Source: Prolixibacteraceae bacterium UBA5740 (GTDB lineage: Bacteria; Bacteroidota; Bacteroidia; Bacteroidales; Prolixibacteraceae). Taken from it: a DNA stretch of 10,248 bases. Below the pieces are notes generated by a model. That model saw only the letters and a program-made list of their open reading frames with translations. It searched no databases and was not told the origin of the DNA. Shown in pieces: positions 1-6,702 of this stretch; within the stretch, counting starts at the first letter, position 1; each line of letters opens with the position of its first letter. The stretch lies in assembly GCA_002419285.1 (NCBI GenBank), contig DIFU01000047.1, forward strand, positions 5,674 to 15,921, read 5' to 3'. A program made the position numbers and the translations under genes.

Positions 1-66
1 ACCATTCCTTTACCATCCGGGTATGGTAAAAGAATGGTAAAAGACTGGAGAAACTATGGTAAAACC
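1..66. repeat. Tandem 11-bp repeat with overlapping stem-loop
   Basis: Four consecutive 11-bp units begin at 23, 34, 45 and 56. The first two are identical (ATGGTAAAAGA), the third is degenerate (CTGGAGAAACT) and the fourth is ATGGTAAAACC. The inverted form of the same core lies just to the left (ACCAT at 1-5, TTTACCAT at 9-16), so positions 1-16 can pair with 23-38 in a 16-bp stem with one mismatch (C8 against A31) and a 6-nt loop. No T-tract follows, so it is not a typical intrinsic terminator. The block is cut by the window edge and may continue to the left. The role is unknown; an operator array, a repeat remnant or an intergenic hairpin are all possible. Confidence 0.6.
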
Positions 67-142
67 CTTAGCCGGTATAAGACATGGACATACCCAACGG
101 GGTAACCCAGAGGTATCATATGGTTATTTTTTGGATGATAAG

Positions 143-171
143 AGAGCCGCAATTTGAATGCAGGCTCTTTT
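143..171. terminator. Possible weak hairpin terminator
   Basis: AGAGCC at 143-148 pairs with GGCTCT at 163-168. An inner GC/GC pairing (149-150 with 160-161) leaves a single bulged A. On the plus strand the stem runs into a short T run (168-171), which fits termination of a gene entering from the left. On the minus strand, where the oxidoreductase gene ends 19 bp before it, the downstream sequence is only mildly T-rich. Its use in either direction is uncertain. Confidence 0.35.
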
Positions 172-189
172 CCAAATACAAATAATTGG

Positions 190-1593
190 CTACTTCCTGG
201 CGACTTTTAACGCTTCGGTGGTTGTGTAATATTTGACTATCATGTTGGGGACCTCCCATTCCGGCAATTTCCCATCGACCAGGAATTGCAGGTATTTTTC
301 GGTAACCTGGGTAAAATGGGCTTCATGCCCGACATTATATTCATCAGGTATCACGATCGTCCAAATTCCTTCAGAAACCTTTGACAATCCCACTCCAGGA
401 TATTTTGAAGCCAGCGTTCCTGATACGGAAGATTTCAGGGATTCTTCAAGTTTATTAAGGTCTGTATCTTTAACGGCCTCGACATACAAGGTCGGTTTAA
501 AGTTCTGTTCGGCTCCTTGTCTGATAATCACGTTGCATTTTGATCCCCGCATGATGGAAAAATGGGTATCGCCGGTTCCTTCCGGAGCCTCAAAGTTCCA
601 GATAACTGATACCTTGGCGTGAATTCCCCGGAGCTTATAGTTAAACTCACCGTTACTGTATACTTTCAAAACGTTGTCATGTACATCCTTTTGCAAGAAA
701 TCAGGAAAACTGTCCATCCCTGTCACTTTTGAAAACATTGCCGGGGTCAAATCAGTAGTCCACCTCCTTGCAGAGATCATCTCAACATCCTCTTTTGAAA
801 GCGTAACCTCCGGAAATGTTTCCCACTGGATCAGATCAACCAAGTGGGTGGTAACATCAACAATTCCTTCTCCCTGCTGGAGTACATCAAAATACCATAC
901 GGGTCTGACCAATGGTTTTCCTGACACCAATTTCGAAAAATGGTGCACACTCTCTTTGGTCACCGAAGGTTCATCAACCGTTCCCGGGAGCAATTCTCCA
1001 AAGACCTCAGGCATATGGGCCAGTTCCTTTTGCAGCATAGTCGTGATCTCATACCGTTCGGTCATGATATCATATAGCAGAACCTTGTTCTCACCCGCCT
1101 TTTCAAAAGCCAGTTCAAGAATGGGGAAATTTTCAGGCGATATCACCATGGGCTTATCAGAAAGCACGTTGAATCCGGCTTCCACGGACTTCAGGATATA
1201 TTCGGTTTTTTTGGCATTATTACCCGCAAGGACCACCACATTACCAGCCTTTTCAGTAAGCATCCTGTCAAAAAAATCATCGCCCAAATACACTTCCGGT
1301 GTCCAGGAAGTTGGATTCTCCTCCCGTGTGTTGTAACCTGTGACCAAGGCCAGGTGAGACTGCACTTCTTTGCCCTCCGGTGCATAGACTTTAACTTTTA
1401 CGTCTATCTGTGCCAGGGGCAACTTCTGCACAAGGGCAGCATGAAAATGGCCCGGATCCAAGGTAACCAGTTTGACTTCACCCGGTGCCCCTGTAAAGAC
1501 ATTCCCTTCGGTTGCAGGGTTTTTTGGTTGGGTTCCACATCCTGCAAGCAACAGAATGATTGCCGACATCTTCCAATTTAATTTTCTTTTCAT
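190..1593 (-). CDS. Putative lipoprotein oxidoreductase, Gfo/Idh/MocA type
   Basis: This protein appears to be an exported member of the Gfo/Idh/MocA dehydrogenase superfamily, of the Bacteroidota type annotated as 'putative oxidoreductase'; its substrate is unknown. The chosen start gives a short basic n-region, a hydrophobic stretch and the lipobox LLAGC, with Cys at residue 19, so it should be lipid-anchored outside the inner membrane. An in-frame ATG 21 bases upstream (1614) is also possible. Numbering from 1614, the DKP at 153-155 sits where the family's EKP motif lies, and D253, H257 and D260 match the DxxxHxxD pattern of the substrate site. The usual GxGxxG loop is not recognisable; the first strand instead ends in DPGHFHAAL (53-61). 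The C-terminal half would be the family's alpha/beta sheet domain. It lies 46 to 67 bp after the uroD-like gene on the same strand, so the two are probably co-transcribed. The fold is fairly sure, the reaction is not. Confidence 0.8.
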   Translation of the reverse strand: MKRKLNWKMSAIILLLAGCGTQPKNPATEGNVFTGAPGEVKLVTLDPGHFHAALVQKLPLAQIDVKVKVYAPEGKEVQSHLALVTGYNTREENPTSWTPEVYLGDDFFDRMLTEKAGNVVVLAGNNAKKTEYILKSVEAGFNVLSDKPMVISPENFPILELAFEKAGENKVLLYDIMTERYEITTMLQKELAHMPEVFGELLPGTVDEPSVTKESVHHFSKLVSGKPLVRPVWYFDVLQQGEGIVDVTTHLVDLIQWETFPEVTLSKEDVEMISARRWTTDLTPAMFSKVTGMDSFPDFLQKDVHDNVLKVYSNGEFNYKLRGIHAKVSVIWNFEAPEGTGDTHFSIMRGSKCNVIIRQGAEQNFKPTLYVEAVKDTDLNKLEESLKSSVSGTLASKYPGVGLSKVSEGIWTIVIPDEYNVGHEAHFTQVTEKYLQFLVDGKLPEWEVPNMIVKYYTTTEALKVARK

Positions 1594-1660
1594 ATCCAAT
1601 TTTTCACTCATCATTATCTATAACAAATACAAATCTTGCTTCGTTCAAGAATCAATTCTT

Positions 1661-2695
1661 TCAACCCTTTTGGATCAGTGCGCTTATAAATGCCTCAATG
1701 TTTGCGGTATTTACCCCCGGGGGCATGCCCCCTCCCACCGACCACAGTATTCCAGAATGATCATTGATGGACTTTACCATTTTCACCGTTTCGTCAAAGA
1801 CCTGCTCCGGGGTGCCGGCAGCCATGACATCACGTGGAGGCAAATTTCCCAGGAGGGCAACCTCGGGACCGGCGAGTTTCCGGATCTCTTCCAGTGAATG
1901 TTCAAAACTGAAATTAAAGAGGTTCACCCCGATTTCATGGAGGTAAGGAGTACTGATCAGACCTTGCGCATCGTTGTGAAAGAACCTTACACTGCTATCG
2001 AACGCAGCAAAGATTTGTTTCAGGTATGGCACGGCAAATTCGCGGCACTCATCATCCCCGACAAAACCCACAATATCATCGAGCAGAAGAATGCCATCGA
2101 TTTCAGGAATGGTCTCCTTCTGCAACTGCAACCAGTTAATGGTGAACGAGGTAATGGTTTTCAGCAACCTGTGTGTACTTTCCGGATCCATCATCATCGC
2201 CATCATCAGCTCAGTGGTACCCAGAAGGAACGATGCGATATTCAAAGGACCACGGGCAATTGCAAACCGTATATCACAGCCGGCATTTCTGATCTCAGGA
2301 CGATAGTTTACAAGCCGCTGCAATACAAATGGCAGTAATCCATCGGTTTTTGGATTGGGCTCCTTTATTTGCGAAGCCTCAGATATGTCATGCATGATCC
2401 GGTCGGCGTGTGGCAAAGCATATTGTGTCCAGATTGTTTTGGCACCAAAGGCCGACGGTTCGGTACACATCCCAAATTCCGACCAGAATCCCGGAAGGAA
2501 AATTACATCCGGGAATTTACTAATGGCATGCATATTAGCCTCAAACCACAACTTCTCGGATGAATAGTATTGCAAGGTGGAAATACCATACCATCCCGGA
2601 AGCCAGGGACTGTCGATGATAAATCCAGCGATTGGCTTCGGTGGCACTTTCCCATTCACGATATCCAGTAAAAGGGGCCAGTGTTCCTGTTTCAT
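1661..2695 (-). CDS. Uroporphyrinogen decarboxylase (URO-D) superfamily protein
   Basis: This 344-residue cytoplasmic protein has no signal peptide or membrane segment. It shows the hallmarks of the URO-D/MtaA/CmuA fold: a central RGPLNIASFLLGT block (148-160) followed by DPESTHRLL (170-178), LLGNLPPRDV...GTPEQV near 281-299, and a glycine-rich GGGMPPGVNTAN close to the C-terminus (321-332). It is unlikely to be the haem enzyme HemE, because the N-terminal substrate-site signature of true HemE is not seen and the context is not haem synthesis. Methyltransferases of this superfamily (MtaA, CmuA) bind zinc through an HxC motif; here the corresponding segment reads HND (240-242), so a histidine remains but the cysteine is replaced by aspartate. 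Related HxD proteins are common in Bacteroidota and Planctomycetes and are mostly uncharacterised. It precedes the lipoprotein oxidoreductase gene, suggesting a joint accessory pathway. The superfamily call is firm, the reaction is unknown. Confidence 0.85.
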   Translation of the reverse strand: MKQEHWPLLLDIVNGKVPPKPIAGFIIDSPWLPGWYGISTLQYYSSEKLWFEANMHAISKFPDVIFLPGFWSEFGMCTEPSAFGAKTIWTQYALPHADRIMHDISEASQIKEPNPKTDGLLPFVLQRLVNYRPEIRNAGCDIRFAIARGPLNIASFLLGTTELMMAMMMDPESTHRLLKTITSFTINWLQLQKETIPEIDGILLLDDIVGFVGDDECREFAVPYLKQIFAAFDSSVRFFHNDAQGLISTPYLHEIGVNLFNFSFEHSLEEIRKLAGPEVALLGNLPPRDVMAAGTPEQVFDETVKMVKSINDHSGILWSVGGGMPPGVNTANIEAFISALIQKG

Positions 2696-2791
2696 ATTCG
2701 GGTATTCATGGTGTTGTCAAAAAAGATTCAAAAAAATCAATTGGTATAACAAATGAATATGCACCATCCTGAATTCAGGCATAATCTGACA

Positions 2792-3625
2792 CTAAAGCAA
2801 GTCGGCCTCCAACAGGAGTTCCTCCATATCAACCTGCATATTCATGGCCTCATCACGGGCTCTTAGTGCGAAATCCTCCCTATCGGAAGCATAAATGATC
2901 GATCTGGAGGCATTGACAAGCAACCCGCATTGGTCGTTCATTCCATATTTGGCAACCTCTTCAAGACTTCCGCCCTGGGCACCGACGCCAGGTACCAGCA
3001 AAAAATGATCGGGAACAATCGCACGAATTTCTTGCAGCTTTTCAGCCCGGGTAGCGCCAACCACATACATCATCTGATCAGCTGTACCCCAATTCATGGA
3101 GGTTTTTAGTACCTTTTCAAACAAGAGGTCACCCGTTTCGCTGTCTTTGAGATACTGGAAATCGGCCGCACCTTTATTGGAGGTTAGTGCCAGCAAAATC
3201 ACCCACTTATCAAGGTAGGTCATGAAAGGTTTCACCGAATCCTCGCCCATATAGGGTGCCACCGTAACTGCATCAAAATCCATGTGGTCGAAGAATGACC
3301 GGGCATAGAGGTTCGACGTGTTCCCGATATCTCCCCTTTTGGCATCGGCAATGATGAATTGCTCGGGATATTTTTCGCGGATATAACTGACGGTTTTCTC
3401 CAGGCTGACCAATCCCTTTGAACCCAGACTCTCATAAAAGGCAAAATTGGGTTTGTATGCCACACAAAGATCCTGGGTGGCATCGATAATCTCCTTGTTA
3501 AAGGCAAATATGGGATCACTGGTTTCCTTTAAAAATGAAGGGATCTTCAATATATCGGTATCCAGTCCAATGCAAAGGAAGCTCCTCTTATCCTGGATCT
3601 GTTCAAAAAGCTGATCACGATTCAT
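2792..3625 (-). CDS. pyrF: Orotidine 5'-phosphate decarboxylase
   Basis: This enzyme converts orotidine 5'-monophosphate to UMP, the last step of de novo pyrimidine synthesis, in the cytoplasm. The protein of 277 residues belongs to the longer subfamily (type 2) common in Bacteroidota and Actinobacteria. The catalytic DAKRGDI motif is at residues 94-100 with both aspartates and the lysine in place. Also present are LDTD (21-24), the phosphate-binding loop VPGVGAQGG (211-219) and NASRSIIYA (238-246). The ATG at 3625 is preferred because MNRDQLFEQI matches the family's N-terminus. A longer reading from a TTG at 3646 would start inside the promoter element. The gene lies 96 bp upstream of the uroD-like gene on the same strand and faces away from the SIMPL gene. 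In many Bacteroidota it directly follows prfA; here the SIMPL gene sits between them. Confidence 0.96.
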   Translation of the reverse strand: MNRDQLFEQIQDKRSFLCIGLDTDILKIPSFLKETSDPIFAFNKEIIDATQDLCVAYKPNFAFYESLGSKGLVSLEKTVSYIREKYPEQFIIADAKRGDIGNTSNLYARSFFDHMDFDAVTVAPYMGEDSVKPFMTYLDKWVILLALTSNKGAADFQYLKDSETGDLLFEKVLKTSMNWGTADQMMYVVGATRAEKLQEIRAIVPDHFLLVPGVGAQGGSLEEVAKYGMNDQCGLLVNASRSIIYASDREDFALRARDEAMNMQVDMEELLLEADLL

Positions 3626-3643
3626 AATGGATATTTTTATGGT

Positions 3644-3651
3644 CAAAGATA
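3644..3651 (-). promoter_or_regulatory. -7 promoter element of pyrF (TATCTTTG)
   Basis: The minus strand reads TATCTTTG, an exact match to the Bacteroidota primary-sigma -7 element TAnnTTTG, ending 18 bases before the preferred pyrF ATG. This predicts a leader of only about 10-15 nt. I see no clear -33 TTTG at the usual spacing. The last three bases (TTG) are the alternative start codon of the longer reading, which argues against that start. Confidence 0.6.
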
Positions 3652-3725
3652 GTGGATACCGGCATAATTCCCCGTAACTTGCAAGTGTTAATTGTACGAA
3701 AAGAAACTACTTTACAAAACAATTT

Positions 3726-3818
3726 ATGCCAGAAAACAATCCATTATGCTATCATTGCGAATGCAAAATCATGTAAATAGTAACCTGCTGATTCTTTCCG
3801 CGTCAGATATTCTGGCAT
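3726..3818. repeat. Inverted repeat in the pyrF/SIMPL divergent spacer
   Basis: ATGCCAGAA at 3726-3734 is matched exactly by its reverse complement TTCTGGCAT at 3810-3818, with 75 bases between. The rest of the 281-bp spacer (3626-3906) is AT-rich and holds no open frame, tRNA or other RNA gene that I can recognise. The arms could be a pair of binding sites or chance. For the SIMPL gene only a weak promoter candidate is seen (TCAATTTG at 3819-3826, one mismatch to TAnnTTTG), directly next to the right arm. Confidence 0.35.
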
Positions 3819-3906
3819 TCAATTTGAAACTGCCAAAACACTTGAATTAAATTGAAGAAAAAACTGAAATGGTATTTGAACATCTTTCAACTTTAAAATC
3901 AATCAT

Positions 3907-4659
3907 ATGGAAAATAAAAAAATAATCCTGGTAGTTGTGGGCCTGATAGCTGCTTTCGCCCTCAATGCGTTAATCGTTGGGCATGCACTTCAGCGATTCA
4001 GGAAAGAGGACCGTACCATTTCGGTCAAGGGATTTTCGGAACGTGAAGTGAAATCAAACCTGGCCCTCTGGACCATTCAGTGTCGTGTGGCGACCAATGA
4101 TATATTGGAGGGAAGCCGTGAAATTGAAAAAGCAAAGAATGAGGTAGTGGCCTTCCTCGACCGAAACGGGTTTACACAAGAGGAAATCATTCAAAAAGAT
4201 TTGGTTGTGAACGATAAAATGGCCAATGAATACATGAACTTCGAAAACCGCATCGGGTTCCGTTATATCATCGACAAAGTCATCCAGGTACGCAGTGGCA
4301 ATGTGGAAAAGGTACAGCAAGTGAGCCGAATGACCGATGACCTTTTAAAGGCAGGGGTATATGTAAGCAACCAAAACGGCTACGAAGGTCCGGTAAGGTA
4401 TTACTTCACAGGCCTTAACGACATCAAACCCGACATGCTTATTGAGGCGACGCGCAATGCAAAACTCGCTGCCACCCAGTTTACCAATGAAAGCCAGGTG
4501 CAGCTCGGGAAATTGAAGAGGGCCAGTCAGGGACTGTTCTCGATCATTGACCGTGACCAGTCACTCAACCAAGGCGATGGGGGGAATTACGCTCCCAACA
4601 CCATGGACATTTTCAAGAAAGTAAGGGTGGTAGTCAGCGTGGAATATTCAATTGAATAA
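3907..4659 (+). CDS. Membrane-anchored SIMPL-domain (DUF541) protein
   Basis: This 250-residue protein has one N-terminal hydrophobic segment (about 5-25) flanked by lysines on the inside, then an RFRKEDR stretch. It should be an inner-membrane-anchored protein with the bulk in the periplasm, as there is no lipobox and no obvious cleavage site. The TISVKGFSEREVKSNLALW segment (37-55) is the typical beginning of the SIMPL/DUF541 domain, which runs to the C-terminus and ends in the characteristic KKVRVVVSVEYSIE strand (237-250). Family members such as E. coli YggE (linked to oxidative stress) and BP26 of Brucella form oligomers; the molecular role in Bacteroidota is not established. The gene stands alone on the plus strand between pyrF and prfA, with its own terminator, so it is probably monocistronic. 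The family call is firm, the function is open. Confidence 0.88.
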   Translation: MENKKIILVVVGLIAAFALNALIVGHALQRFRKEDRTISVKGFSEREVKSNLALWTIQCRVATNDILEGSREIEKAKNEVVAFLDRNGFTQEEIIQKDLVVNDKMANEYMNFENRIGFRYIIDKVIQVRSGNVEKVQQVSRMTDDLLKAGVYVSNQNGYEGPVRYYFTGLNDIKPDMLIEATRNAKLAATQFTNESQVQLGKLKRASQGLFSIIDRDQSLNQGDGGNYAPNTMDIFKKVRVVVSVEYSIE

Positions 4660-4660
4660 A

Positions 4661-4700
4661 AAAGAAAAGCCTGCACGGTTTATTCCGGTGCAGGCCTTTC
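4661..4700. terminator. Bidirectional intrinsic terminator between SIMPL gene and prfA
   Basis: GCCTGCAC at 4669-4676 pairs perfectly with GTGCAGGC at 4688-4695. A further GG/CC pairing inside leaves a short loop. Read on the minus strand the stem is followed by CTTTTCTTTTTT, a good U-tract for ending prfA transcription, 24 bp after its stop codon. On the plus strand the following CTTT is shorter but the hairpin lies just after the SIMPL stop codon. It therefore probably serves both convergent genes. Confidence 0.85.
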
Positions 4701-4718
4701 CATGCTACTGTTTTAGAG

Positions 4719-5804
4719 TTAAATTTCCGCTTCTTTCAGTCTTTCGGAGTTTTCCTCAACCATCAGTTTTTCGATGATTTCATCAAGGTCACCCGCAACA
4801 ATCGCCTGAAGGTTGTAGAGTGTCAGTCCGATGCGATGATCGGTTACTCGTCCCTGAGGCCAGTTATAGGTACGTATTTTCGCTGAGCGGTCGCCCGTTG
4901 ACACCATGGTTTTACGCTTCGAGGCAATCGCGTCAATGTACTTTTGGTACTCCATATTGTATATACGTGTCCTCAGTTCGGTCATTGCCTTGGCCAGGTT
5001 CTTCAGCTGGGATTTCTCATCCTGGATGGCCACCACAATACCGGTTGGAATGTGGGTTAACCTTACAGCTGAGTAAGTGGTATTCACCGACTGCCCGCCT
5101 GGACCCGATGAGCAATAAGTATCCTTACGGATATCACTTTCTTTCAGGTCAACATCAAATTCCTCCGCTTCGGGCAATACGGCAACCGTAGCTGCCGAGG
5201 TATGGACACGCCCCTGGGTTTCAGTCTGTGGAACCCTTTGGACCCGGTGTACCCCCGATTCATATTTGAGAATCCCGTATACACCATCTCCAGTCACACT
5301 GGCAACAATTTCCTTAAACCCGCCCAAAGTACCTTCACTGGTGCTTGTCACTTCCATACGCCAGCCCTTCTTCTCGCAGTACTTGGCATACATCTTGAAA
5401 AGATCACCCGCAAAAATACTGGCTTCATCACCACCAGTCCCAGCCCTGATTTCCAGGATTGCATTTTTTGAATCCTCCGGATCGGCAGGAACCAAAAGCA
5501 TTTTGATTTTCTGTTCCTTTTCGGGAAGCAGCTGCTCCGTAATCTCTATCTCTTCGCGGGCCATATCCCTCAGGTCGGTATCCGACTCCTCGTTGAGTAT
5601 CTCTTTTCCGGCTTCGATATTATCGACCAGCGATTTGTATTCCTTAAACGCCTGTACAAGGGCATCCAGTCGCTTATACTCCTGGTTTAACTTCACATAA
5701 CGTTTCATGTCGCCCATCACCGATGGATCGGTAATCTGCTGAGATACCTCCTCAAAACGGTGTTGAATCGACTCGAATTTTCCTAACAATGAATAATCTG
5801 CCAT
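4719..5804 (-). CDS. prfA: Peptide chain release factor 1
   Basis: RF1 recognises UAA and UAG stop codons in the ribosomal A site and triggers release of the finished protein. The 361 residues match the usual RF1 length. Domain 1 is the helical N-terminal part (about 1-105), with AILEIRAGTGGDEA at 115-128 opening the core. The stop-codon-reading PxT motif is PQT (192-194) within HRVQRVPQTETQGRVHTSA, and the peptidyl-transferase-centre GGQ is intact at 236-238. RTYNWPQGRVTDHRI (311-325) is the RF1-type C-terminal signature, which separates it from RF2; no RF2-type frameshift site is expected or seen. The start MADYSLL is the only one that fits the family. It lies downstream of the DUF1080 gene (95 bp) and purM on the same strand and ends in the shared terminator. 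Confidence 0.97.
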   Translation of the reverse strand: MADYSLLGKFESIQHRFEEVSQQITDPSVMGDMKRYVKLNQEYKRLDALVQAFKEYKSLVDNIEAGKEILNEESDTDLRDMAREEIEITEQLLPEKEQKIKMLLVPADPEDSKNAILEIRAGTGGDEASIFAGDLFKMYAKYCEKKGWRMEVTSTSEGTLGGFKEIVASVTGDGVYGILKYESGVHRVQRVPQTETQGRVHTSAATVAVLPEAEEFDVDLKESDIRKDTYCSSGPGGQSVNTTYSAVRLTHIPTGIVVAIQDEKSQLKNLAKAMTELRTRIYNMEYQKYIDAIASKRKTMVSTGDRSAKIRTYNWPQGRVTDHRIGLTLYNLQAIVAGDLDEIIEKLMVEENSERLKEAEI

Positions 5805-5875
5805 ATAAAATTTCTATCTTATAATCTGTTTAATGAACTTGCAATAATTTGTTTTTCAATACATTGTATATTTTT

Positions 5876-5903
5876 CAAAGGGATATACCCTGAATTGGTT
5901 CAA
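5876..5903 (-). promoter_or_regulatory. Candidate promoter of prfA
   Basis: In the DUF1080-prfA gap the minus strand carries TCCCTTTG (5876-5883), one mismatch to the TAnnTTTG -7 element. A CTTG, whose TTG lies at 5901-5903, sits 17 bases upstream as a possible -33 element (consensus TTTG). This would give a leader of about 65 nt for prfA. The site overlaps the DUF1080 stop codon. It is a reasonable but unproven candidate. Confidence 0.35.
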
Positions 5904-6622
5904 GGTTGGGGCTCACCCGGATATTCTTGTGAAAGGCTGGCAATCGGCGTCAGCATCAGCTTACTGAACTCCACTTCTGAACCTTCGGCCTGCACTGCAA
6001 TTTGTCCCTTGGATGCGGTAGCGTTGAACCCGTGGTTTACAAGTTCTCCGTTCACCCATACCTTCACTTCGTTACCGAAACACTCAACCACCATGGTATT
6101 CCATTCGCCCAGAGGCTTCTCCGAATTGTCGGTCAGGTTGAGGATCCGACGCTCCTTCCCTTCGGTAATGCCCCAGTTTTCCTTTGGCCCCCTGCGGGTT
6201 TCCATTTCCGGGACTTCAATATCCTCGACAATACACCAGAAGTCGCCGGCGTTCTCATGCATCATCTGCACTTCGATCGATTTGGGAAACATGCCATAGA
6301 GTGCCCTTGGGGTGGAAGCATGAACCAACACACCGCAATTTCCGGGTTCACCCGCGAAACGGTATTGCACTTCCAACCGGTAATTCTGGTAAACCGAATC
6401 GGTAATCAAATGGCCGCCCGGAGTTCCCAAACTCACCAGCTGGCCGTTTCTGACTATAAATGGCATGACCGTATCGGGATTTGAGTCCATTGCCGGAACA
6501 TCCCAATGCCATCCGGTCAGGTCAACACCATTGAATAACGAAACTGCTTCATTCTTTTGTTGGACCGGGTTGCATGCAAATGCCAGCCAGGCCATGACTG
6601 CAATGAGAAATATATTTTTCAT
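5900..6622 (-). CDS. DUF1080 (3-keto-disaccharide hydrolase domain) lipoprotein
   Basis: The protein of 240 residues begins with a signal peptide (MKNIFLIAVMAWLAFAC), where Cys17 is the likely lipidation site, so it is predicted to be an exported lipoprotein. The rest is one DUF1080 domain (PF06439, concanavalin-like fold): VSLFNGVDLTGWHW (27-40), a GNCGVLVH strand (94-101), KSIEVQMMHENAGDFW (114-129), LGEWNTMVVECFGNEVKVWVNG (171-192) and the closing GQIAVQAEGSEVEFSKLMLTPI (206-227). Characterised members cleave 3-keto-glycosides made by Gfo/Idh-type dehydrogenases; many others are only predicted. An upstream in-frame start at 6697 would add 25 residues before the signal peptide, so 6622 is chosen. 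The gene sits between purM and prfA on the same strand, an unusual place for a glycan-related lipoprotein. A weak -7-like CAACTTTG lies at 6650-6657 on the minus strand. Confidence 0.87.
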   Translation of the reverse strand: MKNIFLIAVMAWLAFACNPVQQKNEAVSLFNGVDLTGWHWDVPAMDSNPDTVMPFIVRNGQLVSLGTPGGHLITDSVYQNYRLEVQYRFAGEPGNCGVLVHASTPRALYGMFPKSIEVQMMHENAGDFWCIVEDIEVPEMETRRGPKENWGITEGKERRILNLTDNSEKPLGEWNTMVVECFGNEVKVWVNGELVNHGFNATASKGQIAVQAEGSEVEFSKLMLTPIASLSQEYPGEPQP

Positions 6623-6702
6623 TATAAGTGAATTGAGAAATTGATAGATCAAAGTTGTTACCCGGCGTGTCTCGTTGCGGGTTTTATGCATCAGCAAAAA
6701 AG

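Noticed and set aside
1..66. Left-edge repeats considered as a CRISPR array
   Set aside because: The units are 11 bp and directly abutting, without spacers, and no cas gene is in the window.
2768..2779. Perfect palindrome CCTGAATTCAGG downstream of pyrF, considered as a terminator
   Set aside because: There is no loop and no T-tract follows on the minus strand, so it would not form a normal terminator hairpin.
5223..5231. RF1 stop-codon motif reads PQT rather than the PAT of E. coli
   Set aside because: The middle position of PxT is variable and the surrounding RVPQTETQGRVHTSA is normal for RF1; no change of stop-codon specificity is implied.
6662..6685. ACCCG/CGGGT hairpin after purM considered as a terminator
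   Set aside because: The stem is only 5 bp, and on the minus strand, where purM ends, no T-tract follows it; the T run is on the wrong strand.
6623..6697. Longer DUF1080 reading starting at 6697
   Set aside because: It would put 25 mostly polar residues before a complete lipoprotein signal peptide, so the start at 6622 is far more likely.
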